From Burkholderiales bacterium (lineage in GTDB: Bacteria > Pseudomonadota > Gammaproteobacteria > Burkholderiales > JACMKV01), in contig JACMKV010000100.1 of assembly GCA_014379915.1 (NCBI GenBank), forward strand, positions 1-7,131: a stretch of DNA of 7,131 nt, read 5' to 3'. Positions 1-6,293 of the stretch are shown here, in pieces. How positions within the stretch are numbered: position 1 is the stretch's first letter; each line of letters opens with the position of its first letter. The translations under genes and the position numbers were made by a program. A model generated the notes under the pieces. It worked only from the letters and a program-made list of their open reading frames with translations. It had not been told where the DNA came from and did no database searches.

Positions 1-447
1 GATGCGCGCTACCGAAGTTCGTCGCTGATTTCCGGCCACCGGCCGCTGCTCGGCGCCCGCGCTCCAGACGGGGAATTACGGGATGCGCGCGGCAACACTC
101 TGTGGCGGTCAGACTTGTGCAACCGTGATGCGGTGCTCGTTTGCTTCGATGATGGACAGCTTCCCGGCTGCGATACCAGCGAACTTCGCTTGTTGCTGGC
201 CGACGTGCCGCACCTCCTGGTCGTCCGCATCTTTCGCAACGTCGCGCCCGATTGCGAACATGTGCTGCATGAGGAGTCGTATAGCTGCGTCAGCACTCGG
301 CTATGGACAGATTGGCGCGCGCGCCACGCATTGATCGCGCTGGGACGCCCCGATGGACATATCGGCTGGAGTGCTCGACAGCCGGCACGTGAAACGCTGG
401 CGACAGGCGTCAAAAAGGCGCTCGGTATTGCATCACGACCCGCGTAG
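1..447 (+). CDS. FAD-dependent aromatic-ring monooxygenase, C-terminal end (5' partial)
   Basis: The frame is open from base 1 to the TAG at 445-447, giving about 148 residues and no usable start, so the gene enters from outside the window. Seen: an early G-x-RAPDGEL segment, then a hydrophobic strand (LLVVRIFRN) and a late RPDGHIGWSA segment followed by a final helix. Known: class A flavin monooxygenases of the PheA/TfdB/MhpA type end in a thioredoxin-like domain with a G-x-RAP stretch near its beginning and an (V)RPDG-x-(V/I)-x-W stretch near its end. Inference: this is that terminal domain. The FAD-binding GxGxxG and DG motifs would lie upstream and cannot be checked. The substrate is unknown, and nothing downstream in the window helps, because the next genes are degraded. 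No frameshift is seen in this piece. Confidence 0.68.
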   Translation, partial: DARYRSSSLISGHRPLLGARAPDGELRDARGNTLWRSDLCNRDAVLVCFDDGQLPGCDTSELRLLLADVPHLLVVRIFRNVAPDCEHVLHEESYSCVSTRLWTDWRARHALIALGRPDGHIGWSARQPARETLATGVKKALGIASRPA

Positions 448-520
448 CAAGTTACCCGAGTTGTGACGCCACAGCGCACTCATTGAGATCTCCATAAAAT
501 CATGCCGCACTCATTTCCTA

Positions 521-608
521 GTCATTCCGAGTAGCGCAGTGACGAAGAATCTGCTTTACGCCGTGACGTAAACAGAAAAAGCAGATCCTTCGCTTCGCTC
601 AGGATGAC
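521..608. repeat. Imperfect inverted repeat, dispersed REP/MITE-like element
   Basis: The left arm (521-557) begins GTCATTCCGAG and ends GAAGAATCTGCTTT. The reverse complement of the right arm (577-608) begins GTCATCCTGAG and ends GAAGGATCTGCTTTT. The arms therefore pair over most of their length, around a centre of about 20 bases. Transcribed from either side it would fold into a long hairpin. The wording (GTCAT-C-TGAGCGAAGCGAAGGATCTGC) resembles non-coding palindromic repeats I recall from many bacterial genomes, but I cannot count copies here. It sits between the plus-strand monooxygenase end and the 3' end of the minus-strand lutC relic, the usual intergenic position for such elements. 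It could also stop transcription. The rest of 448-670 shows nothing else I can support. Confidence 0.7.
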
Positions 609-670
609 AACCCCTAATGTCGTCCACTACGGAATTCTCAATAATCCTCGCGCGAAGCGGAACGACGACG

Positions 671-1135
671 CTATCCGACCTGCCCGCTGTAGTTCGCGCT
701 GACCAGAATGCTGTACATGCGATACGGTCCATGCGCGCCGAGCACGATGGTCTGCTCGATGTCGGCGGTGCCCGATGGACCCGATACGAAGTGAACGGCG
801 CGCGGCAGTAGCTGGGTTTCCGGCACATACTGGTCGTGGCCGGCGTTTCGCTGCCCGACAACAACAGCAGCGTGCCGGTTTCGGCAATGGCGCAGCATGC
901 ACCGGTAATGTCGACCAGATCCGTTGCAGCGGCCGGGCGCGATGCAAAATCGATTTCCGCTGCTCGCCAATCGAGCCGCGAAAACTCAGGCCACGCCACG
1001 ACTACCTTCGGCAGACCGTTCGCGGTCAAATAAGCCGCGACGGAGCGCCGGCCTGTAGATCGCCTAGCCGGTTTTGCGCGTCGGCATTCCCGGATTTCGC
1101 AGAAGGCGCAGTTGCTTTAAATCGGAACGTGACAT
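671..1135 (-). pseudogene. lutC: lutC relic (LUD-domain lactate utilisation protein C), frameshifted with internal deletion
   Basis: Two minus-strand frames together give a LutC/YkgG-like protein. The first (about 1041 down to 823) reads VAAYLTANGLPKVVVAWPEF and then a D-LVDITGA, AETGTLLLLSG stretch. The second (about 829 down to the TAG at 671-673) reads VPETQLLPRAVHFVSGPSGT and then ADIEQTIVLGAHGPYR. The frame changes near 823-829. Roughly 20-25 residues normally found between the PET and PRAV segments are absent (near 803-815). The usual SGPSRT has become SGPSGT. A likely original start is the ATG at 1133-1135 (MSRSDLKQLR), but that frame hits TAG after 23 codons, so the front is broken as well. 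In intact loci LutC works with LutA and LutB to oxidise L-lactate in the cytoplasm. No functional product is expected. Confidence 0.8.
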
Positions 1136-1746
1136 CGAATCTCACTTTTCGTTAAACTCAACTTACGGTAGGAAATCTTTAGCCCTAATCCAGCTCGCTT
1201 CCGAGCTGTTGTTCTTTCTAATTTTTTATTTCCGGATCCCATTCTTTCGCGGTACAACTCGCGGAACGTCCGCCCGGTTGGCGCTGGCATATCGCGATCC
1301 TTCGCCCATCCGGCGCCGAACGGCAACCAGTGCAGCAGCTTCCCCGGATAGACCCAGCCGTAAGCGTGGCCGCCGACGTTCTGATAAACCGGGCAGTTAT
1401 TCATGCAGGCGCAGCGTATACAGCGCAGCATGCTTTGCAACTCGCTGCCGAACAGATTAGCGCGGCCGGCGTCGACCAGGATGATGTGAAAATGCGCGGG
1501 CCCGTCTAGATCGCCATCGCGCCTCGTGCCGGTATTGATCGTCACATAGTTGGTGATCGAGTGCCCGGTTGCCGAACGCGGCAACAGCCGGACCAGCGTC
1601 TTCGAGTGTTGCGACGACTTTTTCGATGCCCGAAATTGCGCATGAACCCGCGGGTAGGTCGTCGTCAGCCGACAGTTGCCTTCGTTGGTGACGATCAAGG
1701 TCGAGCCGGTTTCGGCGATCAGAAAATTGGGCGCGTGCGCCGACAG
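1117..1746 (-). pseudogene. lutB: lutB relic (iron-sulfur lactate utilisation protein B), 5'-truncated with several deletions
   Basis: The frame carries clear LutB/YkgF blocks: NFLIAETGSTLIVTNEGN, RLLPRSATGHSITNYVTINT, DLDGP-HFHIILVDAGR, CPVYQNVGGHAYGWVYPG, and the C-terminal tail AGWAKDRDMPAPTGRTFREL. Four lesions are visible. (1) The first roughly 300 residues are missing upstream of 1746. (2) From 1638 to 1597 the frame is shifted; the neighbouring frame restores AISGIEKVVATLEDA. (3) The ferredoxin motif reads CIRCACMNNCP (1422-1393), one residue short of CxxCxxCxxxCP. (4) The GWVYPG block jumps directly to the C-terminal tail at about 1341, dropping some 100 residues that include the second Fe-S motif. 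Family-like sequence ends near 1240, and the frame stays open to 1117. lutC follows on the same strand, the usual B-C order; lutA is absent. Confidence 0.85.
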
Positions 1747-1750
1747 CCGT
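1729..1750. other. Deletion junction joining truncated lutB and truncated iclR head to head
   Basis: On the minus strand, recognisable LutB sequence begins at about 1728 (NFLIAETG); the residues just before it do not fit the family. On the plus strand, recognisable IclR sequence begins at about 1750 (LIDRIEPGAYRLG). Both genes lack their N-terminal coding parts, and only some 20 bases lie between the surviving parts. An intact divergent pair would need the front of lutB, lutA, an intergenic promoter region and the IclR helix-turn-helix here. The inference is a single deletion of a few kilobases with end points in the two genes. I see no insertion-sequence remnant or obvious direct repeat at the scar. 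Confidence 0.6.
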
Positions 1751-2413
1751 TTGATCGACCGCATCGAACCAGGCGCCTATCGGCTGGGAATCCGCTTGCT
1801 TGAACTGGGCAATCTGGTGAAATCAAGACTTGATATTCGGCAGGAAGCGCTGCCTTACATGGATCTTCTGCATCAGAAACTGCAGGAGACGATAAACCTG
1901 AGCGTTCGCCAGGGCGATGAAATGATTTGCGTCGAACGCAGTTCATCGAATCGCTCGATGATGCAGGTCGTGCAGATCGTCGGTGCGCGCGCGCCATTGC
2001 ATATCACCGCGGTCGGCAAAGTCTATTTGGCCGAAGAAGGCTCGCGTGGCTGGGCCGACTACGGCGAAGCGCATCGGATTGCCCGCTTTCACGGAAAATA
2101 CGTTGCGCACCTTGACCAGCCTGGCGCGCGAACTCGAGCGTGTGAAGCGACAGGGTTATGCGTTCGATAACGAGGAGCCGAGAAAGGGGTTTCCTGTATT
2201 GGCGCCGGGATTCACGACGAGGAAGGCAAGCTCGTTGCCGGCCTGTCGTTATCAGCGCCGTCGGACCGGCTCGATAAGGCGTGGGCGGCGGAGGTCAAAC
2301 AAACGGCGGATCAGATTTCCTACGCTATCGGTTTTCGGCCTGCCCGCCGCGCCGCGGATGTGCGCAGCCAGGCCGGCCAATCAGTGGAGGCTGCGGCGAA
2401 CTCGCTGCGCTAG
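1748..2413 (+). pseudogene. IclR-family transcriptional regulator relic, lacking HTH and twice frameshifted
   Basis: Three plus-strand frames in succession give one IclR effector-binding domain. The first runs through EPGAYRLGIRLLELG, INLSVRQGDEMICVERSSSN and ARAPLHITAVGKVYLAEEG. The second carries IGLPAFTENTL, ARELERVKRQGYAFDNEE. The third carries CIGAGIHDEEGKLVAGLSLS and APSDRLDKAW, ending at TAG 2411-2413. The first break fits one extra G near 2063-2064 (removing it restores DYAKRIGLPAF). The second fits one missing base near 2178-2179 (adding it restores an NEE-REKGV-type segment). About 60 N-terminal residues, the winged helix-turn-helix, are missing at the lutB junction. Inference: it once controlled the neighbouring lut operon, since regulators beside and divergent from their target are common. 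It can no longer bind DNA. Confidence 0.85.
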
Positions 2414-2419
2414 CTTTGC

Positions 2420-2446
2420 ATTGCGCTCGTTCGTCGCGAGCGCAAT
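2420..2446. terminator. Perfect 10-bp-stem hairpin between convergent genes
   Basis: ATTGCGCTCG (2420-2429) is followed by a 7-base loop and its exact complement CGAGCGCAAT (2437-2446). It starts 6 bases after the iclR-relic stop and lies 23 bases beyond the pbpG stop on the other strand, so it is well placed to end transcription from both sides. No T-run follows on either strand, so it is not a textbook intrinsic terminator. It may instead be a transcript-end stabiliser or a weak bidirectional stop. Confidence 0.55.
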
Positions 2447-2469
2447 CCCGCGAATCCGAGAGCCAGCGA

Positions 2470-3450
2470 CTAATGAAGCCCGCTGACGCGCACGTTACGC
2501 GCTGGCGTTGCCTCCATCCACTTCTTGATCCGATTCGCATCGCCAAAGCGCGCGAATTTTCCGTTCGAATCCAGCAGCACGATGATCACTGGGCGCTTTT
2601 CGATGGTCGCCTTCATTACCAGACAGCGGCCCGATTCGCTGATGTAGCCGGTTTTTGAGACGTCGATGTCCCAGCGCGTATTATTGACCAGGATATTGGT
2701 GTTGCGAAAGCTAAGGCGGCGTTTGCTGCCCGCAAACGTCTGCTGATGGCTCCCCTGCGTGCTGAAATCGGCTATCAGTTCATAGCGCTCGCTGGCCTTG
2801 ACCATCCTGGCAAGGTCGTGGGCGGTCGAAACGTTCTCTTCGCTGAGGCCGGTGGCATCGACGAAGCGGGACTTGGTCATGCCGAGTTCGACGGCTTTGC
2901 GGTTCATCGCCGCGACGAAGCCCCGCGTGCCGCCCGGGCCGGTACGCGCGAGCGCGGCCGCGGCGCGATTCTCGGATGCCATTAACGCAAGGCGCAGCAT
3001 ATCGCGACGCGACAGCGTCGTGCCGACACGAAGTCTCGACCCGGAATGACGTAAGGTATCGACCTCAGCCTGCGTAACCGTGATCTTCTGATCGAGCGGC
3101 AAACCGGCATCGATCACGACCATCGCGGTCATCAGTTTGGTGATCGAGGCAATCGGCAGTACCGTGTCGGTGTTTTTTGCGTAAATCGCTCGATTGTCGT
3201 TGAGGTTCACAACCAGGGCCGCGGATGAACGAAGGCTGAGGCGCGGCGACTTGATCAGCTGCTCGAAATCGACTTCGAATTGGCTCTCGACAGCATCCGC
3301 GAGCGCGCTATCAATCGTCTTGTCTCTCGTCTTTTCCTGCTTGATTCGTTCGCTTGGCAGCGCAAGCGCGAGCTCGGCCTTTTGCGCAAAAGCTGCCGAT
3401 GCCGCACCGATGAGCAGCAACGCTCCGATAAAAAGCTTGATTTTCCCCAC
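2470..3450 (-). CDS. pbpG: D-alanyl-D-alanine endopeptidase, PBP7/PbpG type (peptidase S11)
   Basis: A 326-residue low-molecular-mass penicillin-binding protein. It opens with a signal peptide: MGKIK, then a hydrophobic stretch ending AASAAFA, with likely cleavage after residue 22. The three active-site motifs are in the usual order: SITK at 102-105 (nucleophile Ser102, Lys105), SEN at 159-161, and KTG at 266-268. Known: PBP7-type enzymes act in the periplasm, cutting D-Ala-meso-DAP cross-links in peptidoglycan during growth and remodelling. The start chosen is the GTG at 3448-3450, because AAGGAG lies 7 bases before it and the signal peptide begins there. The frame is open upstream to a TTG at 3507, but that adds a cysteine-rich, unsupported leader. 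It is 162 bases downstream of the ABC gene end on the same strand, so it probably has its own promoter, though I could not identify a clear one. It appears intact. Confidence 0.92.
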   Translation of the reverse strand: MGKIKLFIGALLLIGAASAAFAQKAELALALPSERIKQEKTRDKTIDSALADAVESQFEVDFEQLIKSPRLSLRSSAALVVNLNDNRAIYAKNTDTVLPIASITKLMTAMVVIDAGLPLDQKITVTQAEVDTLRHSGSRLRVGTTLSRRDMLRLALMASENRAAAALARTGPGGTRGFVAAMNRKAVELGMTKSRFVDATGLSEENVSTAHDLARMVKASERYELIADFSTQGSHQQTFAGSKRRLSFRNTNILVNNTRWDIDVSKTGYISESGRCLVMKATIEKRPVIIVLLDSNGKFARFGDANRIKKWMEATPARNVRVSGLH

Positions 3451-3457
3451 AGATGCT

Positions 3458-3463
3458 CTCCTT
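3458..3463 (-). promoter_or_regulatory. Ribosome binding site deciding the pbpG GTG start
   Basis: AAGGAG on the minus strand, 7 bases before the GTG at 3450-3448. It supports the GTG start over the longer TTG-initiated frame. Confidence 0.75.
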
Positions 3464-3612
3464 GAGCAGCGTTGCAGCGCACATCTGACAAGGAGGTAAA
3501 ATATCAAAAATCAGTGACTAAGGGAAGCTTTCTAATGCAGGTTTGCACTGAGGCGACGCCCGGGCCAAACGGCCGCATGAGCGGTATCCAAAGGTGTCGT
3601 CAGCGCACGGAT

Positions 3613-5475
3613 TCAGCGCAAGGACAAGGCTTCGGCAATACTTGGCAGCGAGTCGTCAGCGGCTCTTAGTGCCTCTTCCTGTTGCTGCAGCTCCCACATC
3701 ACCGAATAAACACCTTTCCGGGCAAGCAATTCGCGATGCGTGCCGCGTTCCACGATGCGGCCTTGCTCCATTACGAGAATCTGGTTGGCATCGATGATTG
3801 TCGACAAGCGGTGGGCGATGACCATCGTGGTCCGCTTTTCGGCGATGCGCTTCAATTCGGCCTGAATCGCTTTTTCCGATTTCGAATCGAGCGCTGAGGT
3901 CGCCTCGTCGAAAATCAGGATGCGCGGACTCTTGAGGATCGCGCGGGCAATGGCAACACGTTGTTTTTCTCCGCCCGAAAGTTTGAGACCGCGCTCGCCG
4001 ACCCTCGATTCGTAACCGTCGGGTAGCGTCACGATAAAATCGTGAATATGCGCCGATTGCGCCGCCTCGATGACTTCTTTACGCGACGCGCTCGGCCGGC
4101 CGTAGGCAATGTTGTAGAAAATCGTATCGTTGAACAGCACCGTATCCTGCGGCACGATGCCGATCGCCGCGCGCAAGCTCGTTTGCCGGACCTCGCGAGT
4201 ATCCTGCCCGTTAACCCTGATTGCACCGCTATTCACGTCATAAAACCGGAACAGCAGACGCGCCAATGTCGACTTGCCAGAGCCGCTGTGACCGACCACG
4301 GCGATGGTGTGGCCGGCTGCAATTTCGAAGCTGACGTCAAACAGTATCTGGCGCTTCGCTTCATAACTGAAGTTGACGTTTTCGAAGCGGACCGTCGCGC
4401 TGCCGAGCTTCAGATCGGGCACGCCAGGCTGGTCCTTAATTTCGGTGTTCTCTTCGAGCAGTCCAAACATTTTCTCCATATCGGCCAGGGAATGGCGGAT
4501 TTCACGATAAACGAAGCCAAGAAAGTTGAGCGGCATATAAAGCTGCAGCATGAACGCGTTGACCAGCACCAGATCGCCGATCGTCATCGTGCCGTTAACG
4601 ACGCCAGTGGCAGCGAGAACCATCAGCAGCGTCATGCCGACGGCAATAATGGCTGCTTGCCCGGCGTTAAGCCCGGCAAGTGACGTCTGATTGCGCACCG
4701 CCGCGTTCTCCCACGTCGCCATGCCTTCGTCATAGCGCCGCGCCTCCCATTGTTCGTTGCCGAAATACTTGACGGTCTCGTAATTGAGCAGGCTGTCGAT
4801 GGCGCGCGTGTTGGCCTGCGAATCCGAATCGTTCATCGTGCGCCGGAACACCATGCGCCATTCCGTCACGAACAGCGTGAAGGCGATATACAGAATCAGC
4901 GTGACGAAAGTTACAACAGCAAACCAGATGTCGTACTGCACGAGCAGAATCACCGCGACGAGAATGATCTCGACCAGCGTCGGCAGAATGTTGAACAGCA
5001 TGAATTGCAGCAGAAACGAAATGCCGCGGCTGCCGCGTTCGATGTCGCGTGATACGCCGCCCGTCTGCCGCTCCAGATGAAAGCGCAGGCTGAGCGCATG
5101 TAGATGATTGAACACGCGCAGCGCGACGCGGCGGATGGCGCGTTGCGTGACCTTTGCGAAAACCGCATCGCGCAATTCACCGAACAGCGTCGCGCCAAAG
5201 CGCAACGCGCCGTAGCCTAGCAACAGGGCGACCGGAAGCGCCAACACCTGCTCGGTTGGACTCAGGGAATCGACGATTTCCTTGAGTGCTAGCGGTACCG
5301 TAACATTCGCGAGTTTCGCGAGCACGAGCAACACCAGCGCGACGACTACGCGGCCCTTGAACTCCCAGACATACGGCAACAAAGTGCCGATGGTTTTCCA
5401 GTCGTTACGATTTTTCGGTGGTTTGCCGGTATGAGTGGTGCGCATTGGTAAGATGAGGAAGATAGCGCCTGTCAT
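3613..5475 (-). CDS. Atm1-type ABC half-transporter (ABCB6/ABCB7/HMT1 family exporter)
   Basis: About 620 residues with the membrane domain first and the nucleotide-binding domain last, as in homodimeric exporters. Six hydrophobic spans lie roughly at 42-62, 75-97, 157-178, 182-203, 272-294 and 299-323. The YETVKYFGNE segment (232-241) is a hallmark of the Atm1/ABCB7 branch. ATPase motifs: Walker A GHSGSGKST (395-403), Q-loop Gln443, signature LSGGE (499-503), Walker B ILIFDE (519-524), D-loop SALD, and H-loop His555. Known: bacterial Atm1 proteins in the inner membrane export glutathione-linked or metal-linked compounds and help with heavy-metal tolerance. The cargo here is not determinable. 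Start: the ATG at 5473-5475 has GGAGG 13 bases upstream, which is long. The ATG at 5443-5445 gives an MRTTHTGK start closer to family members but has no ribosome site. The open frame extends to a TTG at 5502. The gene is intact. Confidence 0.93.
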   Translation of the reverse strand: MTGAIFLILPMRTTHTGKPPKNRNDWKTIGTLLPYVWEFKGRVVVALVLLVLAKLANVTVPLALKEIVDSLSPTEQVLALPVALLLGYGALRFGATLFGELRDAVFAKVTQRAIRRVALRVFNHLHALSLRFHLERQTGGVSRDIERGSRGISFLLQFMLFNILPTLVEIILVAVILLVQYDIWFAVVTFVTLILYIAFTLFVTEWRMVFRRTMNDSDSQANTRAIDSLLNYETVKYFGNEQWEARRYDEGMATWENAAVRNQTSLAGLNAGQAAIIAVGMTLLMVLAATGVVNGTMTIGDLVLVNAFMLQLYMPLNFLGFVYREIRHSLADMEKMFGLLEENTEIKDQPGVPDLKLGSATVRFENVNFSYEAKRQILFDVSFEIAAGHTIAVVGHSGSGKSTLARLLFRFYDVNSGAIRVNGQDTREVRQTSLRAAIGIVPQDTVLFNDTIFYNIAYGRPSASRKEVIEAAQSAHIHDFIVTLPDGYESRVGERGLKLSGGEKQRVAIARAILKSPRILIFDEATSALDSKSEKAIQAELKRIAEKRTTMVIAHRLSTIIDANQILVMEQGRIVERGTHRELLARKGVYSVMWELQQQEEALRAADDSLPSIAEALSLR

Positions 5476-5583
5476 TATCCGCGCCGCGCCTCCAATCGCC
5501 AAAACTATCGGGTTCGGTTAGCGGTGATTTCGCGCAGCAGCACGAGCGCTTGGCTGATTGACTACTCTTCGCTGGGAGCTTGT

Positions 5584-5655
5584 ATGCGACCGCTAATTCG
5601 GGGCGTGGTCAGGATTGCGCGGGAAATCTGGACTTGGATACTAGACGACGCCTAA
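5584..5655 (+). CDS. Possible 23-residue peptide gene (speculative)
   Basis: ATG at 5584 is preceded by GGGAG with 5 bases between, and TAA is at 5653-5655. The peptide starts MRPLIRGVVRIAREIW and ends in two aspartates plus alanine. It would form a basic, amphipathic, tryptophan-containing helix with an acidic tail. The frame is also open upstream to a GTG at 5524 (44 residues). It lies in the gap between the divergent ABC exporter and the secreted-protein gene and overlaps neither. It resembles no family I know. A short ORF with a fair ribosome site can occur by chance, so this is only a candidate. Confidence 0.2.
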   Translation: MRPLIRGVVRIAREIWTWILDDA

Positions 5656-5730
5656 GATTGCACTGAAGCATGTACATCGAAGGGCGCCGACAAACGCCGG
5701 GGAGTCGCTGGGCGTTCAATATCAAACCAC

Positions 5731-5735
5731 GGGAG
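5731..5735 (+). promoter_or_regulatory. Ribosome binding site deciding the start of the secreted protein
   Basis: GGGAG lies 6 bases before the ATG at 5742. It favours this start over the upstream in-frame ATG at 5670, which would bury the signal peptide behind 24 polar residues. Confidence 0.65.
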
Positions 5736-5741
5736 AATGAG

Positions 5742-6158
5742 ATGATCCGAATTGGAACCTGCCTCGTCGCCGCACTGCTCGTCGCCGCAACCGCCTTCGC
5801 CGCTCAGGACGACATCATCGGTACCTTCAAAGGCAGCGAAAAGCTGACGCTGACAGCTTGTTCGAATTCGACTTATGACGGCATTTCCAAGAGTACCTGG
5901 GAAGCCACGATTCAGGATCTGAACGGCAACTCGTACAAAGGCAAAGCGAGCAATGCGAACGGCAATTTCGAGATCGACGGCCAGATCACCGGCAGCGAAA
6001 CCTCCGGCACGTTGAAGGGCGTCAATAAGTGGGGCCAGGCGTGGACTGGCGAATTCAAGGGAACGCTGGAAGACAATCGGTACAAATCGAAGGCTACGGG
6101 AAGCGTTCCGGCTTCCGGATGTCAATTCGTGTCCGAAGTAGAGGCTTCGAAAATTTAA
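5742..6158 (+). CDS. Small secreted protein of unknown function
   Basis: 138 residues, not recognised as any named family. Residues 1-20 form a typical signal peptide (MIRIGTCLVAALLVAATAFA) with likely cleavage before AQDD, giving a periplasmic or secreted product of about 118 residues. The only cysteines in the mature part are Cys40 and Cys127, near its two ends, so one disulfide tying the ends together is plausible. The mature chain is rich in Gly, Ser, Thr, Asn and Lys. It repeats a short beta-type wording: GTFKGS, SYKGKASNANG, GSETSGTLKG, TGEFKGTLED, YKSKATGS. This suggests a run of antiparallel strands with turns, perhaps a small barrel or sandwich. It stands alone: upstream is a 239-base gap to the divergent ABC exporter, and downstream 135 bases to the thioesterase gene. 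Function is left open. Confidence 0.85.
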   Translation: MIRIGTCLVAALLVAATAFAAQDDIIGTFKGSEKLTLTACSNSTYDGISKSTWEATIQDLNGNSYKGKASNANGNFEIDGQITGSETSGTLKGVNKWGQAWTGEFKGTLEDNRYKSKATGSVPASGCQFVSEVEASKI

Positions 6159-6234
6159 CGGTTGATCATCTCCTGGGACGAACGAGCAGCGCTGTCGAAC
6201 GGGAATAAACTACTTGTTAGTTCGTAAAATCAAA

Positions 6235-6261
6235 GTAGCAAGCTTGCTACCCTGGCTTGCT
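6235..6261. repeat. Perfect 16-bp palindrome plus extra half-repeat upstream of the thioesterase gene
   Basis: GTAGCAAGCTTGCTAC (6235-6250) is its own reverse complement. A further GCTTGCT at 6255-6261 repeats the 6242-6248 half 13 bases on, and can also pair with AGCAAGC at 6237-6243. A TAAAAT hexamer resembling a -10 box lies just before it (6225-6230), though no good -35 box is seen. The position, 43-58 bases before the thioesterase ATG, fits a dimeric repressor operator. Alternatively the element is a hairpin ending the upstream secreted-protein transcript. It has no loop in its fully paired form and no T-run after it, which weakens the terminator reading. Confidence 0.5.
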
Positions 6262-6293
6262 CTGTTGGATCAATCAGGATCGAGAGGAGAACC

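Noticed and set aside
1074..1460. Plus-strand open frame of 128 codons
   Set aside because: It lies opposite the lutB/lutC relics, whose family motifs are clear on the minus strand; the plus-strand protein has no recognisable features.
3502..3507. TTGATA on the minus strand as a -35 box for pbpG
   Set aside because: No acceptable -10 hexamer is found 15-18 bases downstream, so no promoter is called.
3472..3669. Plus-strand ORF near an AAGGAGGT sequence (3489-3496)
   Set aside because: The ribosome-like site is inside the ORF. The first start after it is a GTG some 17 bases away, too far, and the ORF runs into the antisense end of the ABC gene with no recognisable protein.
4042..4683. Plus-strand open frame of 213 codons
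   Set aside because: It is fully inside the Atm1-like gene on the other strand; the minus frame carries all ABC motifs in order.
5652..6125. Minus-strand open frame of 157 codons
   Set aside because: It overlaps the secreted-protein gene, which has a signal peptide and ribosome site; the antisense product has neither.
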